NCBI GenBank assembly: GCA_029287515.1
Contig: JARFQZ010000273.1
Location: 1 to 7,880 of the forward strand
Source of the DNA: Lysobacterales bacterium
GTDB taxonomy: Bacteria > Pseudomonadota > Gammaproteobacteria > Xanthomonadales > SZUA-36
DNA length: 7,880 nt
Direction of reading: 5' to 3'
The notes below the pieces were generated by a model. That model had not been told where the DNA came from, did no database searches, and saw only the letters and a program-made list of their open reading frames with translations. The translations under genes and the position numbers were made by a program. Positions 1 to 6,962 of the stretch are shown piece after piece (the first letter of the stretch is position 1; each line of letters starts with the position of its first letter).

Positions 1-681
1 ACTATAAGGCGTCCTTTTTACACGCCAGGTACTGGCATACATGATCCGTGTATTATTAGGGTCCAGAATGAGGTCGACAGCACCGGCCTGATCATTGGCA
101 AATAACACCCGTTACCATGATTTACCCCCATCCATGGTCCGGTATACACCTCTTTCGGGTGTAGGTTTGAAAATGTAGCCAATGACCGCGGCATAGGATA
201 AGTCCGGATTATCCGGATGGATCCTGATCCTGGAAATATGTCGTGAGTTGTTTAAACCAACATTTACCCACGATTCTCCGCCATCCACAGATTTCCATAC
301 CCCGTATCCATAGGAAACATTTCCACGCAGGGTCTTCTCACCACCTCCAACGTATATTACATTAGGATCTGATTGACTTGCGGCCACCGCCCCTATGGAC
401 CCTCCAAAATATCCATCAGATATGTTCTCCCAGGTCTGGCCCCCATTTTCAGTTTTCCACACACCACCCCCGGTGGAACCGAAATAATACAGGTTGGGTT
501 TGCCGGGAACGCCGGCCACGGTGGTTACCCGTCCGCCGCGGTAAGGCCCGATCATGCGCCATTTCAACCCTTCGAGCTGACTTTTTTCGGGGCTGGATTC
601 GGCGCAGGCGGCGGTCGAAACGATTGCCGTAAAAAGCAGAAGCAACAGGAATGAGAATGTCGGGTTGGCAGGAATGCGCAT
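1..681 (-). pseudogene. Secreted Asp-box (BNR/VPS10-like) beta-propeller protein, interrupted by an in-frame stop, 3' end outside window
   Basis: The first 189 codons encode a Sec signal peptide (residues 1-27, hydrophobic core FLLLLLF) and the start of a beta-propeller. The motif IGPYRGGR lies near residues 44-51, and three Asp-boxes of the form W/Y-K/R-(S/T)-x-(D/N)-GG-x-(S/T)-W lie at about 75-84, 129-138 and 180-189. This matches the large 'VPS10/sortilin-like glycosyl hydrolase' exoproteins, usually near 1000 residues, whose substrate is mostly unknown. Codon 190 is TAA (112-114), directly after the third Asp-box. The same frame then runs open for 37 codons to position 1 and still reads like the family (VLFANDQAGAVDLILDP, then YASTWRVKRTPYS), so this is a point nonsense change rather than a frameshift. 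The start at 681 is chosen because GAGGT lies 7 bases upstream and the signal peptide begins there; an upstream ATG at 780 would add 33 residues before the signal. C26 is preceded by TAA, a poor lipobox. A sequencing error at the TAA cannot be excluded, in which case the gene is simply partial. Confidence 0.75.
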
Positions 682-728
682 CTGGGTTACCTCATTGTGT
701 TTTCGGACCCCGGTCGGGGGAGTGCAGC

Positions 729-758
729 AGAATACTGGAATTGACTGCTCATTGACAA
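729..758 (-). promoter_or_regulatory. Candidate sigma70 promoter for the beta-propeller gene
   Basis: On the minus strand TTGTCA (758-753) is followed after 18 bases by TATTCT (734-729). This would start transcription near 722 and leave a leader of about 40 bases before the ATG at 681. The -10 box matches consensus at only 4 of 6 positions, so this is a plausible but unproven site. Confidence 0.3.
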
Positions 759-797
759 ACGCTGAAAACATCTGGGCCATGGATCATGGGCGTATAC

Positions 798-806
798 TGA
801 TATTAT
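798..806 (+). promoter_or_regulatory. Possible extended -10 promoter element for the small cytochrome operon
   Basis: TGATATTAT has the form TGN-TATTAT, an extended -10 element, but no good -35 box sits upstream. If used, transcription would begin near 813. That would rule out the ATG at 805 as the start and leave those at 823 and 871. A weaker TATACT lies just upstream at 793-798. Confidence 0.2.
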
Positions 807-822
807 GGACTCAGAGCAAAAG

Positions 823-1215
823 ATGAAAGCTGCGACTAACGAAAATCTTCAGTCGACTGGCAACCCATCCATGCGCCAGCAGATTCATCGTAACGCGGTT
901 GCGTTGATCTGCCTGCTGCTTCTGTGCCCGGCGGCCGCTGCCAGCCAGGACGTCCAGTCCCTGGTCGGTGAATGCGAGGCGTGTCACGGCCCCGGAGGTG
1001 CATCGGTTGAGGACGATGTTCCCAGCCTGTCCGGCATGGATGCCGACACCCTGCTCAAGGCCATGGAAGAGTTTTCCTACTACGAGCGCCATTGCACCAC
1101 CACGACATACCGTTCCGGTGATCGGCCGAAAACACCCCTCAACATGTGCAACGTGGCCAGCGCGCTCAATGACCAGGAGCGGCGTCAACTGGCGGAATAC
1201 TTCGAAGCCCGGTAA
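823..1215 (+). CDS. Small exported mono-haem c-type cytochrome
   Basis: Predicted periplasmic electron carrier of the class I cytochrome c type. Numbering from the ATG at 823 (130 residues), a signal peptide has its hydrophobic core around ALICLLLLCP and would be cleaved after AAAAS. The haem motif CEACH follows at 51-55 (C51, C54, proximal ligand H55). The C-terminal helix LNDQERRQLAEYF is typical of cytochrome c4/c5-like domains. The likely distal ligand is M108 in LNMCNVA. Two extra cysteines, C91 and C109, are not part of the haem motif, and C109 directly follows the putative ligand Met. The start is uncertain: 805 has no ribosome site, 823 has a weak AGAG six bases upstream, and 871 gives the neatest signal peptide (n-region MRQQIHR) but no clear ribosome site. 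The next gene starts 15 bases downstream, so the two are probably cotranscribed. The redox partner is unknown. Confidence 0.8.
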   Translation: MKAATNENLQSTGNPSMRQQIHRNAVALICLLLLCPAAAASQDVQSLVGECEACHGPGGASVEDDVPSLSGMDADTLLKAMEEFSYYERHCTTTTYRSGDRPKTPLNMCNVASALNDQERRQLAEYFEAR

Positions 1216-1230
1216 TCCTGGAGAATCCCC

Positions 1231-1989
1231 ATGTGCCTGATCCTGTTTGCCTGGCAAGCCCATCCCGGATATCCGCTGGTGCTGGCCGCCAATCGCGATG
1301 AGTTCCATCAACGCCCTACGGCAGAGGCGGATTTCTGGGATGACGCACCCGATATCCTGGCCGGGCGTGATCTGCAGGCCGGTGGTACATGGCTCGGTGT
1401 GAACCGTGCCGGCCGCTTCGCAGCGATTACCAATTATCGCGAACCTTCCGGGCCCGGTATCGCAAAGGGGCGGTCCAGGGGGCACCTGGTCAGGAATTTC
1501 CTGGCAGGCAGAAAATCACCTTTGGAGCACGCTGAACGGTTGCGAAACCAGGCTGCCGAATACCAGGGCTTTAACCTGCTGATGGGCAACCGGAAATCGC
1601 TGACCTATGTTTCAAACCGGAGCGGGAGTGTGATTACAGTGAAGCCGGGCGTGCATGGCCTGAGTAACCACCTGCTGGATACCAACTGGCCCAAGGTAGA
1701 GGCGGGCCGGGATCACCTGGAAGAGATACTTCAAAACGAGGAAATCGAACCCGAGTCCTTGTTCGACCTGCTTTCCGACCGCTCCCTGACCCCGGGGGAA
1801 ATTCCCCAGGATATAGAAAAGCACCTGGCGCCCGAAAGGATGATGAAACACTATTTCATCGTGTCGGACGTTTATGGAACGCGATCTTCATCGGTGCTGC
1901 TTCTCCGGCGGGATGGCAGCATTTATTTCAGTGAGCGCCAATACAATGCGAAAGGGCAGGCCACGGACACCCGCAGGTTTCTGCTTTAA
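1231..1989 (+). CDS. TANGO2/NRDE family protein
   Basis: A 252-residue protein of the NRDE (TANGO2, Transport and Golgi organisation 2 homologue) family, close to the usual family length. The diagnostic N-terminus is present: Cys2 directly after Met, then the signature AANRDEF with NRDE at 21-24, followed by GGTWLGVN near 51-58 and LSNHLLDTNWPKV in the second half. No signal peptide or membrane segment is seen, so it is probably cytosolic. The conserved Cys2 fits the proposal that these proteins have an Ntn-hydrolase-like fold. The bacterial role is not settled; eukaryotic relatives have been linked to haem and lipid/acyl-CoA handling. Here it lies 15 bases after a haem-protein gene, which agrees with a haem link but proves nothing. 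The start is supported by GGAG at 1220-1223, seven bases upstream. Its stop codon overlaps the stop of the convergent peptidase gene. Confidence 0.9.
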   Translation: MCLILFAWQAHPGYPLVLAANRDEFHQRPTAEADFWDDAPDILAGRDLQAGGTWLGVNRAGRFAAITNYREPSGPGIAKGRSRGHLVRNFLAGRKSPLEHAERLRNQAAEYQGFNLLMGNRKSLTYVSNRSGSVITVKPGVHGLSNHLLDTNWPKVEAGRDHLEEILQNEEIEPESLFDLLSDRSLTPGEIPQDIEKHLAPERMMKHYFIVSDVYGTRSSSVLLLRRDGSIYFSERQYNAKGQATDTRRFLL

Positions 1990-2855
1990 AGCGCCTCGTA
2001 TGGCATCGAGAAGGTATCGCCGTCTTCGATCCTGCCACTCTGCAGGCCCTTGTTGAACCAGCGCATTCGCTGTTCGGAGGTTCCGTGGGTGAACGTATGG
2101 GGCACTACCTTGCCGCGGGTGCGGCCCTGGATCGCGTCGTCACCTATGGCATTGGCGGCGCGCATGGCCTCCTCGATATCCCCCTGGTCCAGGTATTGCT
2201 GGTTGTTGCGCGCCCAGACACCGGCGTAGTAATCGGCCTGAAGCTCCAGCCTGACCGACCACTCGTTGTAGTCAGGTTGGCCCCTCCTGGCGTGCACCTT
2301 CTGCGACGTGCCGAGCAGGGTCTGGATGTGATGCCCTACTTCGTGCGCAATGACATAGGCCTGGGCGAAATCGCCCGGCGCCTGGAACGTCCTTTCAAGC
2401 TCATCGTAAAAACCCAGGTCGATGTAAACCTTGCGGTCGCCGGGACAGTAAAAAGGCCCCATCTGCGCCGAGCCCATGCCACAGGCGGTGTTGATTCGAC
2501 CGCGGTAAATTTCAAGCTGTGGTTCAGGATAGGTTTCGCCATGCCGGGCGAACTCGGCAGTCCACACGTCTTCCGTGTCGGCCAGCACCACCGTGACGAA
2601 ATCAAACCGCTCCTGCTCAGCGGCAGAGGGCTGATAGGGAACCGTCTGGCTGCCGGTGCCGCCCAGGAACGCCGACGGATCGACCAGGCCGGTCATCCAC
2701 AACACGCCCACTACGACAACCATCACCAGGATGCCTTTCATGCCAAACCGGCGCCCGACGAAGTTCAGCAGAACGGCGGCCCCGGCGGTATTGGCGACTT
2801 TCTTGCCGCGGCTGTCCACCACGTTGGTGCTTTGTCTTCGGCCTTTCCATTTCAT
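1986..2855 (-). CDS. ypfJ: YpfJ-like neutral zinc metallopeptidase, membrane-anchored
   Basis: A 289-residue member of the putative neutral zinc metallopeptidase family (YpfJ/KPN_02809 type). The N-terminus MKWKGRRQSTNVVD matches the typical YpfJ start (MRWQGRRxSxNVxD). One transmembrane segment spans about 38-56, so the catalytic domain probably faces the periplasm. The zinc motif HEVGH is at 171-175 (H171, catalytic E172, H175), and the downstream RLELQADYYAGVW carries the likely third ligand E204. Two cysteines (C125, C137) flank the GMGSAQMGPFY stretch and may pair. The C-terminal HGTSEQRMRWFNKG is also family-typical. The start is fixed by AGGAGG six bases upstream and by the ATGA overlap with the pgm stop, which implies translational coupling. 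The physiological substrate is unknown. The symbol is given by similarity to the E. coli gene. Confidence 0.92.
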   Translation of the reverse strand: MKWKGRRQSTNVVDSRGKKVANTAGAAVLLNFVGRRFGMKGILVMVVVVGVLWMTGLVDPSAFLGGTGSQTVPYQPSAAEQERFDFVTVVLADTEDVWTAEFARHGETYPEPQLEIYRGRINTACGMGSAQMGPFYCPGDRKVYIDLGFYDELERTFQAPGDFAQAYVIAHEVGHHIQTLLGTSQKVHARRGQPDYNEWSVRLELQADYYAGVWARNNQQYLDQGDIEEAMRAANAIGDDAIQGRTRGKVVPHTFTHGTSEQRMRWFNKGLQSGRIEDGDTFSMPYEAL

Positions 2856-4498
2856 GATCGGCCTCCTGACAACGCGGCTTTCACTATGTCCTGCGCTTCC
2901 TGCTGGATTTGCTGCAGGTGCGCCGCGCTTTTGAAGCTTTCGGCATAGATTTTATAAATGTTCTCTGTGCCCGATGGGCGCGCCGCAAACCAACCGTTTT
3001 CGGTAACCACTTTCAACCCGCCTATTGCAGCATCGTTGCCGGGCGCCCGGGTCAGCCGGTGAGTAATGGGTTCGCCGGCCAACTCGGTGGCCGTCACTTG
3101 TTCGGGTGACAGTTCCTTCAAAATGGCTTTTTCTTCAGGGCTGGCGGGTGCGTCGATGCGCTCGTAAACCGGGGTTCCGAATCGCTTGGTCAGGTCCTGG
3201 TAGTGCATGGCCGGATCGCGGCCGGTGCGCGCCGTGATTTCCGCCGCCAGCAGGTCCATGATGATGCCGTCCTTGTCCGTGGTCCACACGGTTCCGTCCC
3301 TGCGGAGGAACGAGGCGCCGGCGCTTTCTTCTCCTCCGAAGCCGTATGAGCCATCCAGCAGGCCGTCGACAAACCACTTGAAGCCTACCGGTACCTCGCT
3401 CATGGCCCTGCCGCCGGCGGCGGCCAGGCGGTCGATCATGCTGCTGCTGACCAGGGTTTTGCCGATGGCGGCGTTGGCGGGCCAACCGGGCCGGTTGGCA
3501 AACAGGTATTCGATGGCGACCGCCAGGTAGTGATTCGGGTTCATCAGGCCGCCGCTTGGCGTCACGATACCGTGCCGGTCGAAGTCGGTGTCGTTGCCGA
3601 AAGCGATATCGTACTGGTCCTTGAGGCCTATGAGCCCGGCCATTGCGGATGGCGAAGAACAGTCCATGCGGATTTTTCCATCTTTGTCCACGCTCATGAA
3701 GCGGAACGTGGAGTCCACGATTTCGCTGACCCGCTCGAGGTTAAGGCCGTATTTTTCCGCGATGGGTTCCCAGTAGGCGATACCGGAACCGCCCATCGGG
3801 TCAGCCCCGATGCGGATGCCGGATTCGGCGATGATGCCCATGTCGACGACGCTGCCCAGGTCACTGACATAGGGTGTTATGTAGTCGTGGCGGTGCACAT
3901 TGTCCCGTGTGATGGCCCGGGGCCATGGCGTGCGCCTTATCGCCGAAGGTTCTCTCATCAATTCGTTCGCCCGCTGTTCTATGGCGGCCGTGATGGATGT
4001 ATCCGCCGGCCCGCCACTGGGCGGGTTGTACTTGAAACCGCCGTCCGCCGGCGGATTGTGGGACGGCGTAATGACCACTCCGTCCGCCTGTCCCGGGTTG
4101 CCCCGGTTGTGGCACAAAATGGCGTGGGAAATCACCGGGGTCGGGGTGTAGCCCGACTCGGCATCGATCATCACTTCGACACCATTGGCCGCAAAAACTT
4201 CCACCGCGCTGATCAGGGCGGGTTCCGACAGCGCATGGGTGTCTATGCCCAGGAACAGCGGACCGGAAATGCCCTGGGAACTGCGGTATTCACAGACGGC
4301 CTGGCTTATGGCCAGGACATGCCGCTCGTTAAACGTCAACGCATTGGAGCTGCCGCGGTGGCCGGAGGTGCCGAAGGCGACGGCATGAGCCGGATTGGAC
4401 GGGTCGGGTTCGAAACTGTAGTAATTGCTGATCAGCCGCGGAATATTTTCCAGGATCGATTCGGGAGCGGGCTTGCCAGCCAGTGGATGCATTGCCAT
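2852..4498 (-). CDS. pgm: Phosphoglucomutase, alpha-D-glucose phosphate-specific
   Basis: Interconverts glucose-1-phosphate and glucose-6-phosphate in the cytosol, linking glycolysis to glycogen, UDP-glucose and envelope sugar synthesis. The 548-residue protein is nearly the length of E. coli Pgm (546) and resembles it throughout, from FGTSGHRGS at 42-50 onward. The phosphoserine loop TPSHNPP is at 144-150 with catalytic S146, the same number as in E. coli. The metal loop NDTDFDRHG supplies D303, D305 and D307. The sugar-binding GGEES is at 388-392 and the phosphate-binding RPSGT at 507-511, so all four active-site loops are intact. The start at 4498 is preferred over the in-frame ATG at 4552: AGAGGA sits seven bases upstream and the N-terminus then aligns with family members (MAMHPLAGKPA). 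It is the first gene of a two-gene operon and its TGA overlaps the ATG of the ypfJ-like gene. Confidence 0.97.
   Translation of the reverse strand: MAMHPLAGKPAPESILENIPRLISNYYSFEPDPSNPAHAVAFGTSGHRGSSNALTFNERHVLAISQAVCEYRSSQGISGPLFLGIDTHALSEPALISAVEVFAANGVEVMIDAESGYTPTPVISHAILCHNRGNPGQADGVVITPSHNPPADGGFKYNPPSGGPADTSITAAIEQRANELMREPSAIRRTPWPRAITRDNVHRHDYITPYVSDLGSVVDMGIIAESGIRIGADPMGGSGIAYWEPIAEKYGLNLERVSEIVDSTFRFMSVDKDGKIRMDCSSPSAMAGLIGLKDQYDIAFGNDTDFDRHGIVTPSGGLMNPNHYLAVAIEYLFANRPGWPANAAIGKTLVSSSMIDRLAAAGGRAMSEVPVGFKWFVDGLLDGSYGFGGEESAGASFLRRDGTVWTTDKDGIIMDLLAAEITARTGRDPAMHYQDLTKRFGTPVYERIDAPASPEEKAILKELSPEQVTATELAGEPITHRLTRAPGNDAAIGGLKVVTENGWFAARPSGTENIYKIYAESFKSAAHLQQIQQEAQDIVKAALSGGRS
2862..2867 (-). 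promoter_or_regulatory. Strong ribosome binding site of the ypfJ-like gene, inside the pgm 3' end
   Basis: The minus strand reads AGGAGG six bases before the ATG at 2855. It lies within the last codons of pgm and accounts for the ATGA-coupled start. Confidence 0.8.
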
Positions 4499-4505
4499 CG
4501 GATTA

Positions 4506-4511
4506 TCCTCT
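4506..4511 (-). promoter_or_regulatory. Ribosome binding site that fixes the pgm start
   Basis: The minus strand reads AGAGGA seven bases before the ATG at 4498. It favours that codon over the upstream ATG at 4552, which would add 18 residues. Confidence 0.75.
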
Positions 4512-4523
4512 GTGAGTCTCAAG

Positions 4524-4552
4524 ATTATCTTGGAGTGCAATTGTTTAATCAA
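4524..4552 (-). promoter_or_regulatory. Candidate sigma70 promoter of the pgm-ypfJ operon
   Basis: On the minus strand TTGATT (4552-4547) is followed after exactly 17 bases by GATAAT (4529-4524). The -35 matches consensus at 4 of 6 positions and the -10 at 5 of 6. Transcription would start near 4517, giving a short leader of about 18 bases that contains the AGAGGA ribosome site. It also places the 4552 ATG inside the promoter, supporting the 4498 start. Confidence 0.45.
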
Positions 4553-4602
4553 TCTTCTCCGGTCTTTGACGCGGCCGCACTAAGCCGGTAACGTCCGATT
4601 TC

Positions 4603-6168
4603 ATGGAAATCATCCGCACTGACTGTCTTGTGATCGGCGCCGGCCTGGCCGGCGCGGCTTACGCGTTACAGGCCGAGAAGGCGGGGCTGGATGTGCAGCT
4701 TCTGTCACTGGGCGGTCCGACTGACGCGAACAGCGACTGGGCCCAGGGCGGCATCATTTATGACACGGATCCGGGTTCGGGCCTGCTGGCAAAGGACATC
4801 CTTGAGGCGAGTGACCATACCGCCAACCCCGCAGCGGTCAGGCAACTGGTGGAAGAGGGGCCCAAAGCGGTCCATGACCTGTTGATCGATGATCTGGGCG
4901 TCGGCTTCGACCGTCTTGCAGATGGCGAACTGGAGTTCACGCGAGAAGGCGGGCATAGCGCCCGGCGGATTATCCACTCCAGGGATCTCACCGGGCATGC
5001 GATCCTGTCGGCGGTGGCCCGGCGCGTTCAGGAGACGCCAGGCATCAAGCGACAGGAAGGCGCAGTTGCGATCGATCTTTTGACCCTGTCGCACAATACG
5101 GACAACGCGATCGACCGGTATTTGCCGTTGACCTGTTTTGGCGCATTCGTGCTGCCGGCAGGTTCGACCGAACCGGTCGCCATGGTCGCGCGCAAGACCG
5201 TGCTGGCGACCGGTGGCCTGGGGCATATTTTCCAGCACAGCACCAACTTTCCCGGGACTGTTGGCCACGGCGTGGCCATGGCTTATCGCGTGGGCGCACG
5301 ACTGATAGACCTGGAGTATGTGCAGTTTCACCCGACCGTTTTCTATGGCAAGAATGCCCCCCGCTTCCTTATTACCGAGGCGATCCGCGGTGAGGGGGCC
5401 GTGCTGGTCAACGTCGAGGGCAATCCGTTCATGGATGCATTGCACCCCAGGGCATCGCTGGCGCCCAGGGACATCGTTTCACGTGCCATCCACAAGGAAA
5501 TGGCCACCAGCGGCGAACCCTGTGTCTACCTGGACCTGGGCGCCCTGGACAAGAACAACCTGAAAGGCCGGTTCCCATCGGTTTTCGAGCGCTGCCTGGA
5601 GCACGGTGTCGATATCCGGCACGATCCGATCCCCGTCGTGCCCGCGGCCCACTATTCCTGTGGCGGCGTGCACACCAACCTGGAAGGCCGCACCAGCGTA
5701 CTGCATCTTAATGCCATAGGGGAGACCGCCTGCACCGGGTTGCACGGCGCCAACCGGCTGGCGAGCACCTCGTTGCTGGAGTGCCTGACCAGCGCGAAAT
5801 TCACGGCGCAGGCGGACGCCCGGGACATCGCCGCGATGGAATTCAAGTTGCCCGAGCCGAGGGCCTGGGAGAGTCCACCACTGGAGGCGGATCCTACGCT
5901 GGTTGGCCAGGATCTGAATCTCGTTCAACAGACCATGTGGAACTATGCGGGCATTGTGCGCTCACCCAGGCGCCTGACCCGGGCACGCCGCATCCTGATG
6001 GAAGCACGGGAGGAAATCCAGTCGTTCTACCGGGACTGCCGGGTGACCCCGGAGTTGGTGGAATTGCGCAACGCCGTTCAAGCCGCGCTGTTGGTGGTGC
6101 ACGCAGCCTCGCTCAACCCCCGCAGCAAAGGCGCTCATTACATCGTTGACGAAGAACGCCAAAATTAA
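4603..6168 (+). CDS. nadB: L-aspartate oxidase
   Basis: FAD enzyme that oxidises L-aspartate to iminoaspartate, the first step of quinolinate and NAD synthesis, working with NadA; cytosolic. At 521 residues it is slightly shorter than E. coli NadB (540), lacking about 20 C-terminal residues. The Rossmann FAD motif GAGLAG is at 12-17. Counterparts of E. coli active-site residues are present at a constant offset of -1 or near it: E115 (in TREGGH, which separates NadB from succinate dehydrogenase flavoproteins), H243 (QFHPT), T258/E259 (ITEAIRGEGA), R289 (APRD), H350 (AAHYSCGG) and R385 (GANR). One oddity is T389 in LASTSLLE, where the family normally has Asn (ASNSLLE). The region upstream of the start has no strong ribosome site or clear promoter; a TTTAAT at 4544-4549 overlaps the pgm -35 on the other strand. 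No nadA or nadC lies in the window. The 3' end overlaps the DUF3025 gene. Confidence 0.93.
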   Translation: MEIIRTDCLVIGAGLAGAAYALQAEKAGLDVQLLSLGGPTDANSDWAQGGIIYDTDPGSGLLAKDILEASDHTANPAAVRQLVEEGPKAVHDLLIDDLGVGFDRLADGELEFTREGGHSARRIIHSRDLTGHAILSAVARRVQETPGIKRQEGAVAIDLLTLSHNTDNAIDRYLPLTCFGAFVLPAGSTEPVAMVARKTVLATGGLGHIFQHSTNFPGTVGHGVAMAYRVGARLIDLEYVQFHPTVFYGKNAPRFLITEAIRGEGAVLVNVEGNPFMDALHPRASLAPRDIVSRAIHKEMATSGEPCVYLDLGALDKNNLKGRFPSVFERCLEHGVDIRHDPIPVVPAAHYSCGGVHTNLEGRTSVLHLNAIGETACTGLHGANRLASTSLLECLTSAKFTAQADARDIAAMEFKLPEPRAWESPPLEADPTLVGQDLNLVQQTMWNYAGIVRSPRRLTRARRILMEAREEIQSFYRDCRVTPELVELRNAVQAALLVVHAASLNPRSKGAHYIVDEERQN

Positions 6169-6949
6169 TCCTGATCTGCCCTGCTGGGCCGGGTACCGGG
6201 GCATTCTGCAAGGCCTGGATAGCGGCATTCCACCCGCCGCCGCGTTGACGCGGTTATTACCACCGGACGTCGTCAACTGCCGTGGCTTGCCCGTTCGGTT
6301 CGTTCCCGCCAGCGACCCCGGCGTTCGGGATTATGAGAAACACATCTACGAGACCGGTGAGGTCAGCACCCGGGAGCAGAACTGGCACGACCTGTTCAAT
6401 GCACTCGCCTGGTGCCGTTTTCCGAAACTCAAGGCGGCGATGAATGCCCGGCATTATGCTGAACTTGGAACTGAAAAATCAGGCCGTCGCGGGCAGGTGC
6501 GTGATGCGCTGACGTTGCTCGATGAAAGCGGCGTGATCGTCAGCGGGGCGGAGCCTGGAGTGTTGCGAGCACTGGCGGAAAAAGACTGGCACTACGCATT
6601 TGTCATTCACCGCGAAAAATGGCAAACAGGTATCCGTGTTACGGTATGCGGCCACGCGATTCTCGAGAAATTTCTTGATCCTTACAAATCGGTCACGGCC
6701 CACGCATTGCTGCTGCATACCCCGCGGTGGATGCCGGTCGAAGATCTCGATCGCCGGCTGGCCCGGGCGCTTCTCGCAAAGAAACTTCTGAAATCACCGG
6801 CTTCGCTTTCACCGCTGCCCCTGATGGGCATCCCGGGATGGTGGCAGGCAGGGGAGCAGGATGAAGCCTTTTACGGCGACCGTGATGTGTTCCGTCCCGA
6901 TGCCGGCCGGCGTGCGCCCGCACCGGTGCATGAAGTGACCATGGATTGA
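6146..6949 (+). CDS. DUF3025 domain-containing protein, TTG start
   Basis: A protein of about 267 residues recognised as DUF3025, a proteobacterial family of unknown function. Family-like blocks are NWHDLFNALAW (79-89), NARH (100-103), RDALTLLDESG (119-129), GHAILEK (169-175), PYKSVTAHAL (179-188), PLPLMGIPGWW (223-233) and RDVFRP (246-251). It has no signal peptide or membrane segment, so it is probably cytosolic. The conserved His, Asp and Trp residues give it an enzyme-like look, but I cannot name an activity. No ATG or GTG precedes the conserved N-terminal region in frame. The TTG at 6146 is the best start and lies inside nadB, overlapping it by 23 bases. An AAAGG about 15 bases upstream is poorly spaced, so expression may depend on translation of nadB. 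The exact start is uncertain; the reading frame and family are not. Confidence 0.85.
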   Translation: MTKNAKINPDLPCWAGYRGILQGLDSGIPPAAALTRLLPPDVVNCRGLPVRFVPASDPGVRDYEKHIYETGEVSTREQNWHDLFNALAWCRFPKLKAAMNARHYAELGTEKSGRRGQVRDALTLLDESGVIVSGAEPGVLRALAEKDWHYAFVIHREKWQTGIRVTVCGHAILEKFLDPYKSVTAHALLLHTPRWMPVEDLDRRLARALLAKKLLKSPASLSPLPLMGIPGWWQAGEQDEAFYGDRDVFRPDAGRRAPAPVHEVTMD

Positions 6950-6962
6950 ACTTCGCGTGACT

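Noticed and set aside
682..780. Upstream ATG extending the propeller protein by 33 residues
   Set aside because: The extension precedes the signal peptide, overlaps the likely promoter, and the internal ATG at 681 has a good ribosome site.
811..1485. A 224-codon open frame on the minus strand
   Set aside because: It runs antisense across both the cytochrome and the start of the TANGO2 gene, each of which has family motifs; no domain is seen in it.
2085..2948. A 287-codon open frame on the plus strand opposite the peptidase gene
   Set aside because: It is antisense to the YpfJ-like gene with its HEVGH motif; its composition (His/Arg/Gly-rich) is typical of a shadow frame.
3530..4591. A 353-codon open frame on the plus strand opposite pgm
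   Set aside because: It lies antisense to an unmistakable, intact phosphoglucomutase, has no recognisable domain, and such frames are common opposite high-GC genes.
4566..4594. TTGACG and TAACGT as a nadB promoter with 17-base spacing
   Set aside because: The -10 matches consensus at only 3 of 6 positions and transcription would start almost at the ATG, so I did not list it.
4705..5445. A 246-codon open frame on the minus strand opposite nadB
   Set aside because: It is antisense to an L-aspartate oxidase with intact active-site motifs and is explained by GC-rich codon structure.
6920..6929. Perfect 10-bp palindrome GCACCGGTGC
   Set aside because: It is inside the DUF3025 coding region, has no loop for an RNA hairpin and no second copy nearby; likely chance in GC-rich sequence.
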